Positions 1-7,324 of a stretch of DNA of 64,000 bases are shown here, piece after piece. The position numbers and the translations under genes were made by a program. Positions within the stretch are counted from its first letter, which is position 1. Each line of letters begins with the position of its first letter. The notes beneath the pieces are model-generated. The model was not told the DNA's origin, searched no databases, and saw nothing but the letters and a program-made list of their open reading frames with translations. Source of the stretch: an uncultured Collinsella sp. (GTDB lineage Bacteria > Actinomycetota > Coriobacteriia > Coriobacteriales > Coriobacteriaceae); the NCBI GenBank assembly GCA_958370325.1, contig CATXJW010000003.1:26930-90929 (forward strand), given 5' to 3'.

Positions 1-1113
1 GGGACGTGTCAGACGCGTGCAGGCAATCTCGAGCACCAGGCGCACGTCGCTCGCGCCCCTCATCTCCAGTGCGGCATCGTCGAGCACTGTCAGCACACGG
101 GCCAGGCGGTCGGCAGGATGCTCGCCAAAGGCAGCGGCCTCGGCAGCAAGCGCCTCGGCCTGCTCGGAGCCGCCCTCAAACAGCTCGGCGCGGGCACCGG
201 CAACGCAGGCAACGTACACGTCACGCACATGCGCCACCAGATCGCGCGTCAGCTCCAGCAGGTCGTTTCCTTCCTCGACCTGCGCACGAATCAGTCCATA
301 GAGCTCGGCAACATCGCGATCGGCAATGGCGCGGGAAAACTCGCCCAGAATCTGGTCCGAAACCTCGCCTAAAAGCGAGCGGGCGTCGTCCGCATGCACA
401 GAACCGTTACCAAAGACGCTCAGCTGCTCCAGCGTGGACAATGCGTCGCGCATGCCACCCTTGGCATGGCGCGCCACGATAGCCAGCGCCTCGTCGTCGT
501 AATCGAAGCCCTCCTGCTCGCACACGTATGCCAGGCGATGCTCAATATCCTCGTTGCCGATGCGATGGAAATCGAAACGCTGGCAGCGCGAGAGGATGGT
601 CTCCAGAATCTTTTGCGGGTCGGTGGTGCACAGCACAAAGATCACGTGTGCCGGCGGCTCCTCGAGCGTCTTGAGCAGCGCGTTGAACGCCGCCGTCGTG
701 AGCATGTGGACCTCGTCGATGATATAGATCTTGTACTTGCCGCGCACCGGGGCAAAGTTGACGGAGTTGATGATCTCCTCGCGCACGTTGTCCACGCCGG
801 TACGGCTTGCGGCATCGAGCTCGTAGACATCCGGGTGGTTGCCCTCGGCAATGAGCTCGCACTCCTCACAGGTACCGTCGGGCATGCAGCCGCTTGCACC
901 CTCGGCGCGCGCCACCTCGGCATTGCGGCACAGCAGCGCCTTGGCCAGAATGCGCGCCATGGTGGTCTTGCCCGTGCCGCGCGGTCCGCAGAACAGGTAG
1001 GCGTGGGACAGGCGTCCCTCGGTGATAGCGTGCTCGAGCGTCGAGACGATATGCTGCTGGCCCACCACGGAGTCGAAGGTGAGCGGGCGATACTTTCGGT
1101 ACAACGATTCCAT
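1..1113 (-). CDS. dnaX: DNA polymerase III subunit gamma/tau, 5' part only
   Basis: This is the clamp-loader ATPase of the replicative polymerase. The reading frame runs from ATG at 1113 to the left window edge without a stop, so the C-terminal part is outside the window. Reading the minus strand, the protein begins MESLYRKYRPLTFDSVVGQ, the standard DnaX start. The Walker A motif GPRGTGKTT follows at about residue 41. A four-cysteine zinc module (spacing like CxnCMPDGTCEEC), Walker B with DEVHMLT, and a sensor-1 region (FVLCTTDP) come next. The visible 371 codons cover the ATPase domains I-II and part of the collar domain III. It is divergent from the gene at 1230 with a 116-bp gap. I looked for a signal recognition particle RNA in that gap, often found near dnaX, and saw none. 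Confidence 0.95.
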   Translation of the reverse strand, partial: MESLYRKYRPLTFDSVVGQQHIVSTLEHAITEGRLSHAYLFCGPRGTGKTTMARILAKALLCRNAEVARAEGASGCMPDGTCEECELIAEGNHPDVYELDAASRTGVDNVREEIINSVNFAPVRGKYKIYIIDEVHMLTTAAFNALLKTLEEPPAHVIFVLCTTDPQKILETILSRCQRFDFHRIGNEDIEHRLAYVCEQEGFDYDDEALAIVARHAKGGMRDALSTLEQLSVFGNGSVHADDARSLLGEVSDQILGEFSRAIADRDVAELYGLIRAQVEEGNDLLELTRDLVAHVRDVYVACVAGARAELFEGGSEQAEALAAEAAAFGEHPADRLARVLTVLDDAALEMRGASDVRLVLEIACTRLTRP

Positions 1114-1229
1114 GGGTGCTCCCCCGGGTATACTGAGTCTTGTTGCCGCGGCGGCCATGCGGTCGCACGGCATACTGCATTCCATAATAACCCGTACGGC
1201 GAGCCCGCCGCGATAGGAGTCCAAAGAGC

Positions 1230-1946
1230 ATGGCAGACGCAGAGAGCAACCTCGTTCCCTCCGAAGCAGCCGACCAGGTCGAGGTCGCGCTCGAGGCGCA
1301 GGCAGCAGCCGACGACGGCATCCTGTACCTCAACGAGTATCAGTACGAAAACGACCTGGTCACCGACTTCGCCCGCCTGGTCGCCTCGCCCAGGCGCCGT
1401 GGCTCCCTGTACGTCGCCGCCGCGATTGCCGCGCTGCTCGGCATCGGCATGCTGGTGGCCGGCGGCAGCTGGATCAAGTTCGGCGTCGTCTTGATCGTGT
1501 TCGGCGCCTTTTTGGCCTGGTGGAGCAAAAACCTGCACCACACGCTCGCCCGCGACTTTATCGATGCCGTCGAGGCCGACGAGTCCATGGGCGGCCGCTA
1601 TCGCCGCGTCGCCGCCAACGAAGACGGTCTGATGGTCTGGGGCAAGAGCGGCAAGTCGCAGTTCTTCCCGTTTGAGAAGCTCGACCACGTACTCGACGGC
1701 GAGCGCATCTTTGTGGCCATGTTCGCCGACCAGGGCGTGACGATCCCCAAGGACACCTTTGTTCGCGGCGATGCCGAGCAGTTTGGCACCTTCCTCAAGG
1801 CGCGCATCAACAAAAAACTCCGCATCGAGACCAAACGCAAGAAGATGAAGGCCGAGAAGGCCGCCGCCGAGGCCAAGCAGGGCGACAAGCCCCAGGAGAC
1901 CAAGGGCAAGCAGCGCAAGCAGAAGAAGAACAAGAAGAAGCACTAA
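1230..1946 (+). CDS. YcxB-like membrane protein with lysine-rich tail
   Basis: This 238-residue protein has an acidic, alanine-rich N-terminus (residues 1-50). Two adjacent membrane segments follow at about residues 57-100 (YVAAAIAALLGIGMLVAGG, then FGVVLIVFGAFLAW). After them comes a cytosolic beta-rich domain, residues 105-200, resembling the YcxB-like C-terminal family (pattern ...NEDGLMVWGKSGKSQFFPFEKL...). The last 35 residues are extremely rich in Lys, Gln and Glu and probably disordered. Start at ATG 1230, supported by GGAG about 9 bases upstream. It precedes the kinase/FHA operon by 144 bp and may have its own transcript. Biochemical function is unknown; the family name describes fold similarity only. 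Confidence 0.7.
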   Translation: MADAESNLVPSEAADQVEVALEAQAAADDGILYLNEYQYENDLVTDFARLVASPRRRGSLYVAAAIAALLGIGMLVAGGSWIKFGVVLIVFGAFLAWWSKNLHHTLARDFIDAVEADESMGGRYRRVAANEDGLMVWGKSGKSQFFPFEKLDHVLDGERIFVAMFADQGVTIPKDTFVRGDAEQFGTFLKARINKKLRIETKRKKMKAEKAAAEAKQGDKPQETKGKQRKQKKNKKKH

Positions 1947-2090
1947 GGCCAAGCCAGACAGGCAGCCTCACATCCCGTTATCCTCGCCATCCGCCCGAGC
2001 GTGCTACACTAGCAGCATCTATGCCACCGCGAACGGCTCGGCTCCGCGCCCGCCACTCGCAAACGAACTTTAAACGCACGAGGGTTGGCC

Positions 2091-3944
2091 ATGCCGCTTT
2101 TCTCGCAACATACCGCCCGGTTCTCGCCGGACGTTCCTTTGGAGGGCACCAGCTCTCGCGAGCTGCTCAAGCGGTACCAGCCGCTCGAGACACTTGCGAC
2201 CGGCGGTTTTGGCTCCATCGAGATTTGCCGCGACACGCACCTGCGCCGCCGCGTCGCCATTAAGCGCATCCCCCTTATCAACGGCGCCGGCATGCCCGCC
2301 AGCGACATCATGGATGTCCTGCGCGAGGCGCACACTGCCGCCATGCTTCAACATCCCAATATCGTGCAGGTCATCGACTTTACGCATGACACCGCCTATG
2401 CCTACCTGGTCATGGAGTATGTCGACGGTATGTCGCTGGCCGAGTTTTTGCATCGCGTGGACGGCCACTCGCTCACCTTTGACGAGGCCGCGGCCATTGC
2501 CGATGCCCTGGGCCAGGCGCTCACCTTCGCCCATAGCAATGGCGTACTCCACCTGGACATTAAGCCCGCCAACGTGCTCATCGACCACTCGGGCAATGTA
2601 AAGCTCACCGACTTTGGCATGGCGCGACTGTCGTCCGCCGGTGGCTTTGGCGGCTCGCGCGGCGGCACCATCGGCTACATGCCGCCCGAGCAGCTCGATA
2701 TCGAGACCGGCACGGTCGACGAACGCGCCGATGTCTTTGCCCTTGCCTGCGTTATCTATGAGGGCTTGTGCGGCAGCGCTCCCTTTATGGCGGCCACGCC
2801 CGCCGACTCGCTCGACCGCATCATCGGCGGCGCCACCTATCCCAGCGAGCTGATACCACACTTTCCCCCGGGAGCCGAGGCCGCGCTCATGAGCGCGCTC
2901 TCCCCCATGCCGCAGGACCGCCCCAACAGCATCGAGGCATTTTGCGACCAACTCCTTGCCGGTCTGGGCAGCGTGCGCGAGGGCCGTCGCAGTCTGGAGC
3001 AAATGGTTGGCGAGCTTTCGGATGACGAGCAGGAGCTCGACGATATCGAGCCGTCGTACTACGAGGACGACGCCATCGAGGTCGACCCCGCGCTCGGCTG
3101 GGCGGGCACGCGCTGGAGCCATGCGCGCGACTACACCATGCACGCTATCTCGGCGCTAACGTGCGGCGCCTTTAGCTTTTTGCTGATGCAAACGGCCGGG
3201 GTCGCGGCGCTTCCCGGCCTGGTCATTGCGGCTATCGCGATCGGAGCGGCGGCTGGCCTGGCCCCCCAGATCGGCTCGGCCATCTCGGCTGTGGGCTTTT
3301 TGGTGCTCATGGCCAACGCCACCATGCAGGCGCAGGGCATCCTGTCGATGTTGCCCGTCGCGGTGATCTTTGCCGCCGCCATGTCCGGTTGGTGGATCGC
3401 CTGGGGTCGCACCGAGGCCGCCGCGAGCGCCGCGCTCACCTGTGCACTCGCGCTTGGCTGTCTGACTGGCAATACCTTCCTGGCAGCTGGGGTCGCCGCC
3501 GGCGTCGCGTCATTTTGGCTCGGCCCGGCAAGCGCCGCCGCGGCAACGGGCATGGGCGCGCTTTTTGCCCGTCTGGCCACGGTCGCGCTTTCAGCCGGAG
3601 GCGTGCTGGGGCTCGGTAACGTTGCCGCGGCGCTGGGAGACCCGCTCCTTTGGGCTGCCTTTGTGCTGGTCGCGGCAACTGCCGCAGCGTCATCCGCGCT
3701 GCTCAATACCCATGCCAAGCGTGCCGACCAGGGCTCAAACCTTGTCGCAATCGCCGCCATCGCCGTCACCGGCATCGGCTGCGCAGCGGCATCCTGTCTT
3801 GCACACCATATGGAAATTGCCAGCCTTGCAGCCGCGGTCGCCGCCAAGGCGGCGGTTGCGGGAACCCTATCCTCTATAATCGTTGGGATATGCCTATATT
3901 TGCTCGGATACCAAAGAACCTATACGGAGAGTGATCTTTCGTGA
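2091..3944 (+). CDS. Ser/Thr protein kinase with multi-pass membrane C-terminus
   Basis: A Hanks-type kinase domain occupies about residues 25-290: glycine loop ATGGFGSIEIC near residue 35, VAIKR lysine near 56, catalytic loop HLDIKPAN near 154, DFG near 174 and MPPEQ in place of APE. The loop reads HLD rather than HRD, so this is a non-RD kinase. An acidic linker (about 300-340) leads into roughly 250 residues of alanine/glycine-rich hydrophobic segments, about eight to ten membrane helices. Most actinobacterial kinases here have one helix and an extracellular sensor; this layout is different. ATG 2091 is chosen over TTG 2085 because GAGG lies 7 bases before it. Its stop overlaps the GTG of the next gene by 4 bases, so it is translationally coupled to the FHA proteins. 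Confidence 0.9.
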   Translation: MPLFSQHTARFSPDVPLEGTSSRELLKRYQPLETLATGGFGSIEICRDTHLRRRVAIKRIPLINGAGMPASDIMDVLREAHTAAMLQHPNIVQVIDFTHDTAYAYLVMEYVDGMSLAEFLHRVDGHSLTFDEAAAIADALGQALTFAHSNGVLHLDIKPANVLIDHSGNVKLTDFGMARLSSAGGFGGSRGGTIGYMPPEQLDIETGTVDERADVFALACVIYEGLCGSAPFMAATPADSLDRIIGGATYPSELIPHFPPGAEAALMSALSPMPQDRPNSIEAFCDQLLAGLGSVREGRRSLEQMVGELSDDEQELDDIEPSYYEDDAIEVDPALGWAGTRWSHARDYTMHAISALTCGAFSFLLMQTAGVAALPGLVIAAIAIGAAAGLAPQIGSAISAVGFLVLMANATMQAQGILSMLPVAVIFAAAMSGWWIAWGRTEAAASAALTCALALGCLTGNTFLAAGVAAGVASFWLGPASAAAATGMGALFARLATVALSAGGVLGLGNVAAALGDPLLWAAFVLVAATAAASSALLNTHAKRADQGSNLVAIAAIAVTGIGCAAASCLAHHMEIASLAAAVAAKAAVAGTLSSIIVGICLYLLGYQRTYTESDLS

Positions 3945-4954
3945 ACTTCCTGAACATCTTCGAGGACCACGTGGCCGGCATCTTCGGTGCCACCCGTGCC
4001 CCGTTCTCCTTTAAGAAGCTTGCCAAGCAGGCCGCTCGCGACATGGAGGATCAGACTCTGGTGATTAACGGCGTCAACACGGCGCCGGCACTCTATACCA
4101 TCCTGATCGCCGCCGACGACGATCCCATGCTCGCCCCGTTCTACCCCGAGCTTTCGCGCGAGGTCCGCGAGTTCGTGAAGGCGCAGGCCGAAAAGCGCCG
4201 CTATGTCTTTGTCGGCGAGCCCCTCGTGCGCTTTATGATCGATCCGCAGCTGCGCGCCGGCAAGTTCTCGGTCTTTGCCGAGAACGTCGATGCCCCCACG
4301 CTCGGCCGCCTGTACGAAGAAGAGCGCGCCTATCAAAACGGCCTGGGCCAGAACAACTCCGCGGCAAGCCGTGCCGCCAGCGCCCCGCGCGCCGGCCAGC
4401 AGCAGTTTGCTGCCCCGCAGCAGCAGCGCCCCGCCGCCATGCCCCAGCAGCAGCCGACGCCTCGCGCCGCCGCTCCCGACCCGCTTGCCGTGGCAGACCC
4501 CTTCGCGCCTAGCGTCCCCGACCCCGCCGCCGCACCCATCCCGGTGCCGCAGACCGTCTCGCGCGACGCGCTTGCCGGCATGGGCGGAGCCGCCGCGACC
4601 GGTGCCGCCGTGGGCCTAGGCGCCGCAGCCGGCATCGCCTCCAACATGGCGAGCACTCGCGCCCCGCAGCGCCCGCTCGCCCAGCTCGTCGACGTCGTGA
4701 GCGGCGAGAGCCATAGCATCACCTCCGCACAGGTGACCATCGGTCGCGAGCGCTCAGTTTCCGACATTGCCCTGCGCGACCCCAACGTGTCGCGCCGCCA
4801 CGCCCAGCTCACCTTTACGGGCTCGGATTGGTCGATCGAGGACCTCAATTCCACCAACGGCACACTCGTCAACAACCGCCGCATTACGCGCTGCCCGCTG
4901 CGCAACGGCGATCTGCTGACGTTTGGCCTGAGCACCTTTGAATTTAGGGGATAG
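3941..4954 (+). CDS. fhaA: FHA domain protein with DUF3662 N-terminus (FhaA-type)
   Basis: This 337-residue phosphothreonine reader links Ser/Thr kinases to cell-wall proteins. Residues 1-120 match the DUF3662 domain of mycobacterial FhaA (MNFLNIFEDHVAGIFG start). A Gln/Pro/Ala-rich linker covers about 125-235. Residues 246-337 are a canonical FHA domain: GRERSVSDIAL, SRRHAQL and NSTNGT carry the conserved Gly-Arg, Ser-Arg-x-His and Asn-Gly phosphopeptide-binding residues. It starts with GTG at 3941, overlapping the kinase stop codon, and is followed after 6 bases by the second FHA gene. This order matches the fhaA-fhaB-pstP part of the actinobacterial cell-division cluster. The partner phosphoproteins are inferred from that context. 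Confidence 0.92.
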   Translation: MNFLNIFEDHVAGIFGATRAPFSFKKLAKQAARDMEDQTLVINGVNTAPALYTILIAADDDPMLAPFYPELSREVREFVKAQAEKRRYVFVGEPLVRFMIDPQLRAGKFSVFAENVDAPTLGRLYEEERAYQNGLGQNNSAASRAASAPRAGQQQFAAPQQQRPAAMPQQQPTPRAAAPDPLAVADPFAPSVPDPAAAPIPVPQTVSRDALAGMGGAAATGAAVGLGAAAGIASNMASTRAPQRPLAQLVDVVSGESHSITSAQVTIGRERSVSDIALRDPNVSRRHAQLTFTGSDWSIEDLNSTNGTLVNNRRITRCPLRNGDLLTFGLSTFEFRG

Positions 4955-4960
4955 TCGCTT

Positions 4961-5377
4961 ATGAACATCGATATCGTCCTTTTTGCAGGCCGCATCGTCC
5001 TGGTCGCCCTGCTCTATATCTTCCTGTTCGCCGTCATGAAGACCGGCGTGGGACTTGTGCGCGGACAGCGCCGCGACTCGGCTATCTGGACGATCGATGT
5101 GGACAAGGGTCCGCGCGGTATCCGCGGCATCCACGTAGATATGCTCGGCCCCGTCATCGTCGGTCGCTCGCCATCTTCGGACATCTGCATCAACGAACCA
5201 TTCGTCTCGGCCTCACATGCGCGCTTTTCGCTGCAGGGCCCGGCGCTCATCATCGAGGACCTCAACTCGCTTAACGGCACGCTCGTCAACGGCCGCCAGC
5301 TTGTGGAGCCCGCAACGCTGCGCGAGGGCGACGAAGTCCAGATCGGCGATGTGGTCATGAAGGTGAACCGTCGATGA
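4961..5377 (+). CDS. fhaB: Membrane-anchored FHA protein (FhaB-type)
   Basis: This 138-residue protein has one N-terminal membrane helix (residues about 5-25, LFAGRIVLVALLYIFLFAVM) and a cytosolic FHA domain at about 65-138. The FHA signature residues are all present: GRSPSSDICI, SASHARF and NSLNGT. The arrangement equals FhaB/FipA of mycobacteria, which binds phosphorylated division proteins. It lies 6 bases after fhaA, and its stop overlaps the ATG of the PP2C gene (ATGA), so the three are almost certainly one coupled translation unit. Confidence 0.92.
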   Translation: MNIDIVLFAGRIVLVALLYIFLFAVMKTGVGLVRGQRRDSAIWTIDVDKGPRGIRGIHVDMLGPVIVGRSPSSDICINEPFVSASHARFSLQGPALIIEDLNSLNGTLVNGRQLVEPATLREGDEVQIGDVVMKVNRR

Positions 5378-7308
5378 TCGACGAGGAGAACAAGTCCGCG
5401 ACTATGACCGAGGCACCGGCTGCCGCCACAGCTGCGCCGGCCCACGCCGCTCCGGCGGGCTCCGCACCCGTGGAACCCGAGGACACCGTGTTCTCCCTGC
5501 CTCTTTCGCATGTAACGCATGATATTTCGGATCTTGCCGATAACGAGGACGAAGAGGATGCCGTAGCGGCGCCCATCGGCGCACATGCTGCGGAACAGCC
5601 CACAGCGCCCGAAGCAACCTCGGCGCCAGCTCACTTTGCAGAGCCCGTCGCCGCGGCAATCAACGAGAGCGCTGCGGTGTTTGCGGCACCCGAGCCCGCC
5701 GCGCCGGCGTTTCCCATAGCTCCGGCATCCGAAGTTGCGCCCGTGTCTACGCCGGCGCCCGAAGCGGAGCCATCCCCCGAGGACGGCCCTGCACCCAAGA
5801 CCCCGCAGCCTGCGCCCGCAAGCGAGTCCGATGCCGTGGCCGAACCCGCCGCCCAGTCGCAAAGCATGCCCGCGCCGTCGCACTTTGCGACGCCCGAGCC
5901 TATAGACGTCAGCCCGCAAGACGACGAGTCGACCGCCCGCGTGTCCGAGGAGCCCGGCTCCCCGGACACCGGCGATTCCGAATCAAACGCCGAGACCGAC
6001 ACCGTCTCTCCCGGTGACACAGCCGAGATCGACGTTGCCGCCGTTGAGGCCAAGCTCAAAGACCCCGGCTCGACCATGAGCTTTGAGCCCCTGACCGAAG
6101 AGCGCATCGAGACCGACTCGACCTATGATGCCGGCACCACCACGCAACTCATGTGGGGCGCCCGCTCCGACGTTGGCTGTGTGCGCCCGCACAATGAGGA
6201 TTCCTACCTGGTGCAGTCGCCGCTCTTTTGCGTATGCGACGGCATGGGCGGTCACGCCGCCGGCGAGGTAGCCTCTTCCATCGCCGTCGAGACTATTGCC
6301 AAGACGGCCCCGCAGTCCGCCGACGCAGCGCGCCTGGCCGCAGCCGTCGAGGCAGCCAACGCCGCCGTAATCGAGGCGGCCCTGAACGGCCTGGGCAAGC
6401 CCGGCATGGGCTGCACGGCCACCTGCGCCTATATCGAAAACGACACGCTCGCCATCGCCCACGTGGGTGACTCTCGCGCCTACCTGCTCCACGAGGGCAC
6501 GCTCATCCGCGTGACCCGCGACCACTCCTACGTGGAGGAGCTCGTGGACGCCGGCGAGATCACGGCAGATGAGGCTCGCGTCCACCCCAACCGTTCGGTC
6601 ATCACCCGCGCGCTGGGCTCGGACCCCGCTATGTATGCCGACCACTTCACTCTGCATATCGAGGAAGGCGACCGTCTGATCCTGTGCTCCGACGGCCTTT
6701 CGAGCATGATTCCCGATAGCGATATCGAGAACATCGCCACGCAGTCCTCAACCGCGCAAATCTGCGTCGACAACCTAGTGGACGCGGCGCTTGCCGCCGG
6801 CGGCCACGACAACGTGACCGTAGTAGTCGTTGACCTGGTTGACGATGGCGTTATGCGCGAGGCGCAACGCGTGCGTCGCCGCAACATTACTATCGCCGCC
6901 ATCCTGGCCCTCGTCTTTGTGCTGGCAGCTGGCATCTGGGCCTACACGGGTGTCACCGGCTCGTACTACCTGGGTACCTACCAGGGCAATGTCGCAGTCT
7001 GGCGCGGCATACCCGGCAAGCCGCTCGGACTCAAGCTCCACTGGCTCGAGAGCGAAACCAGCATTAAGCTGTCCGACCTGCCCGAAGACACGCAAAACCG
7101 CCTCAAGGTGGGCATTCCGCAAACAAGCGTCGACGATGCGCAGGACACGATATCCAAGTACCGCCACCAGATCGACGAGGAGCAGACCCGCCAGGTGATC
7201 GACGCGCAAACGATTCGCGACAACACCAATCAGGGATCGACCTCCGAATCAGATTCCGAGAAAACCGCCGAACAGTCCGCCGAGGCCGAAGCCTCCGAAA
7301 AGAACTAG
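5374..7308 (+). CDS. pstP: PP2C-family Ser/Thr phosphatase, membrane-anchored
   Basis: This is the phosphatase that opposes the kinases of this operon. It has 644 residues, longer than the usual actinobacterial PstP (about 500), because of a roughly 250-residue Ala/Pro/Glu-rich, probably disordered N-terminal extension. The catalytic PP2C domain spans about 260-490, with the metal-binding motifs HNEDSY (near 273), DGMGGH (near 289), GDSRAY, SDGLSSM and GGHDNVT (near 476). A membrane helix follows at about 504-524 (IAAILALVFVLAAGIWAY), then a 120-residue external domain ending in a Gln/Ser/Glu-rich tail. The ATG overlaps the fhaB stop. The long N-terminus could be a substrate of the cluster's own kinases; that is inference. 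Confidence 0.93.
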   Translation: MIDEENKSATMTEAPAAATAAPAHAAPAGSAPVEPEDTVFSLPLSHVTHDISDLADNEDEEDAVAAPIGAHAAEQPTAPEATSAPAHFAEPVAAAINESAAVFAAPEPAAPAFPIAPASEVAPVSTPAPEAEPSPEDGPAPKTPQPAPASESDAVAEPAAQSQSMPAPSHFATPEPIDVSPQDDESTARVSEEPGSPDTGDSESNAETDTVSPGDTAEIDVAAVEAKLKDPGSTMSFEPLTEERIETDSTYDAGTTTQLMWGARSDVGCVRPHNEDSYLVQSPLFCVCDGMGGHAAGEVASSIAVETIAKTAPQSADAARLAAAVEAANAAVIEAALNGLGKPGMGCTATCAYIENDTLAIAHVGDSRAYLLHEGTLIRVTRDHSYVEELVDAGEITADEARVHPNRSVITRALGSDPAMYADHFTLHIEEGDRLILCSDGLSSMIPDSDIENIATQSSTAQICVDNLVDAALAAGGHDNVTVVVVDLVDDGVMREAQRVRRRNITIAAILALVFVLAAGIWAYTGVTGSYYLGTYQGNVAVWRGIPGKPLGLKLHWLESETSIKLSDLPEDTQNRLKVGIPQTSVDDAQDTISKYRHQIDEEQTRQVIDAQTIRDNTNQGSTSESDSEKTAEQSAEAEASEKN

Positions 7309-7324
7309 AAAGGGAGTGCCGCTT

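Noticed and set aside
1114..1229. Signal recognition particle RNA near dnaX
   Set aside because: The conserved GGTCAGG/GGAAGG core of small SRP RNA is not present on either strand.
394..1494. Long plus-strand open frame across dnaX
   Set aside because: It is antisense to dnaX, whose motifs are unmistakable on the minus strand. The translation shows no family pattern and merges into the next gene out of frame.
642..1952. Minus-strand open frame of 436 codons
   Set aside because: It runs antisense to the YcxB-like gene and out of frame with dnaX; the sequence is low-complexity Leu/Gly/Ala.
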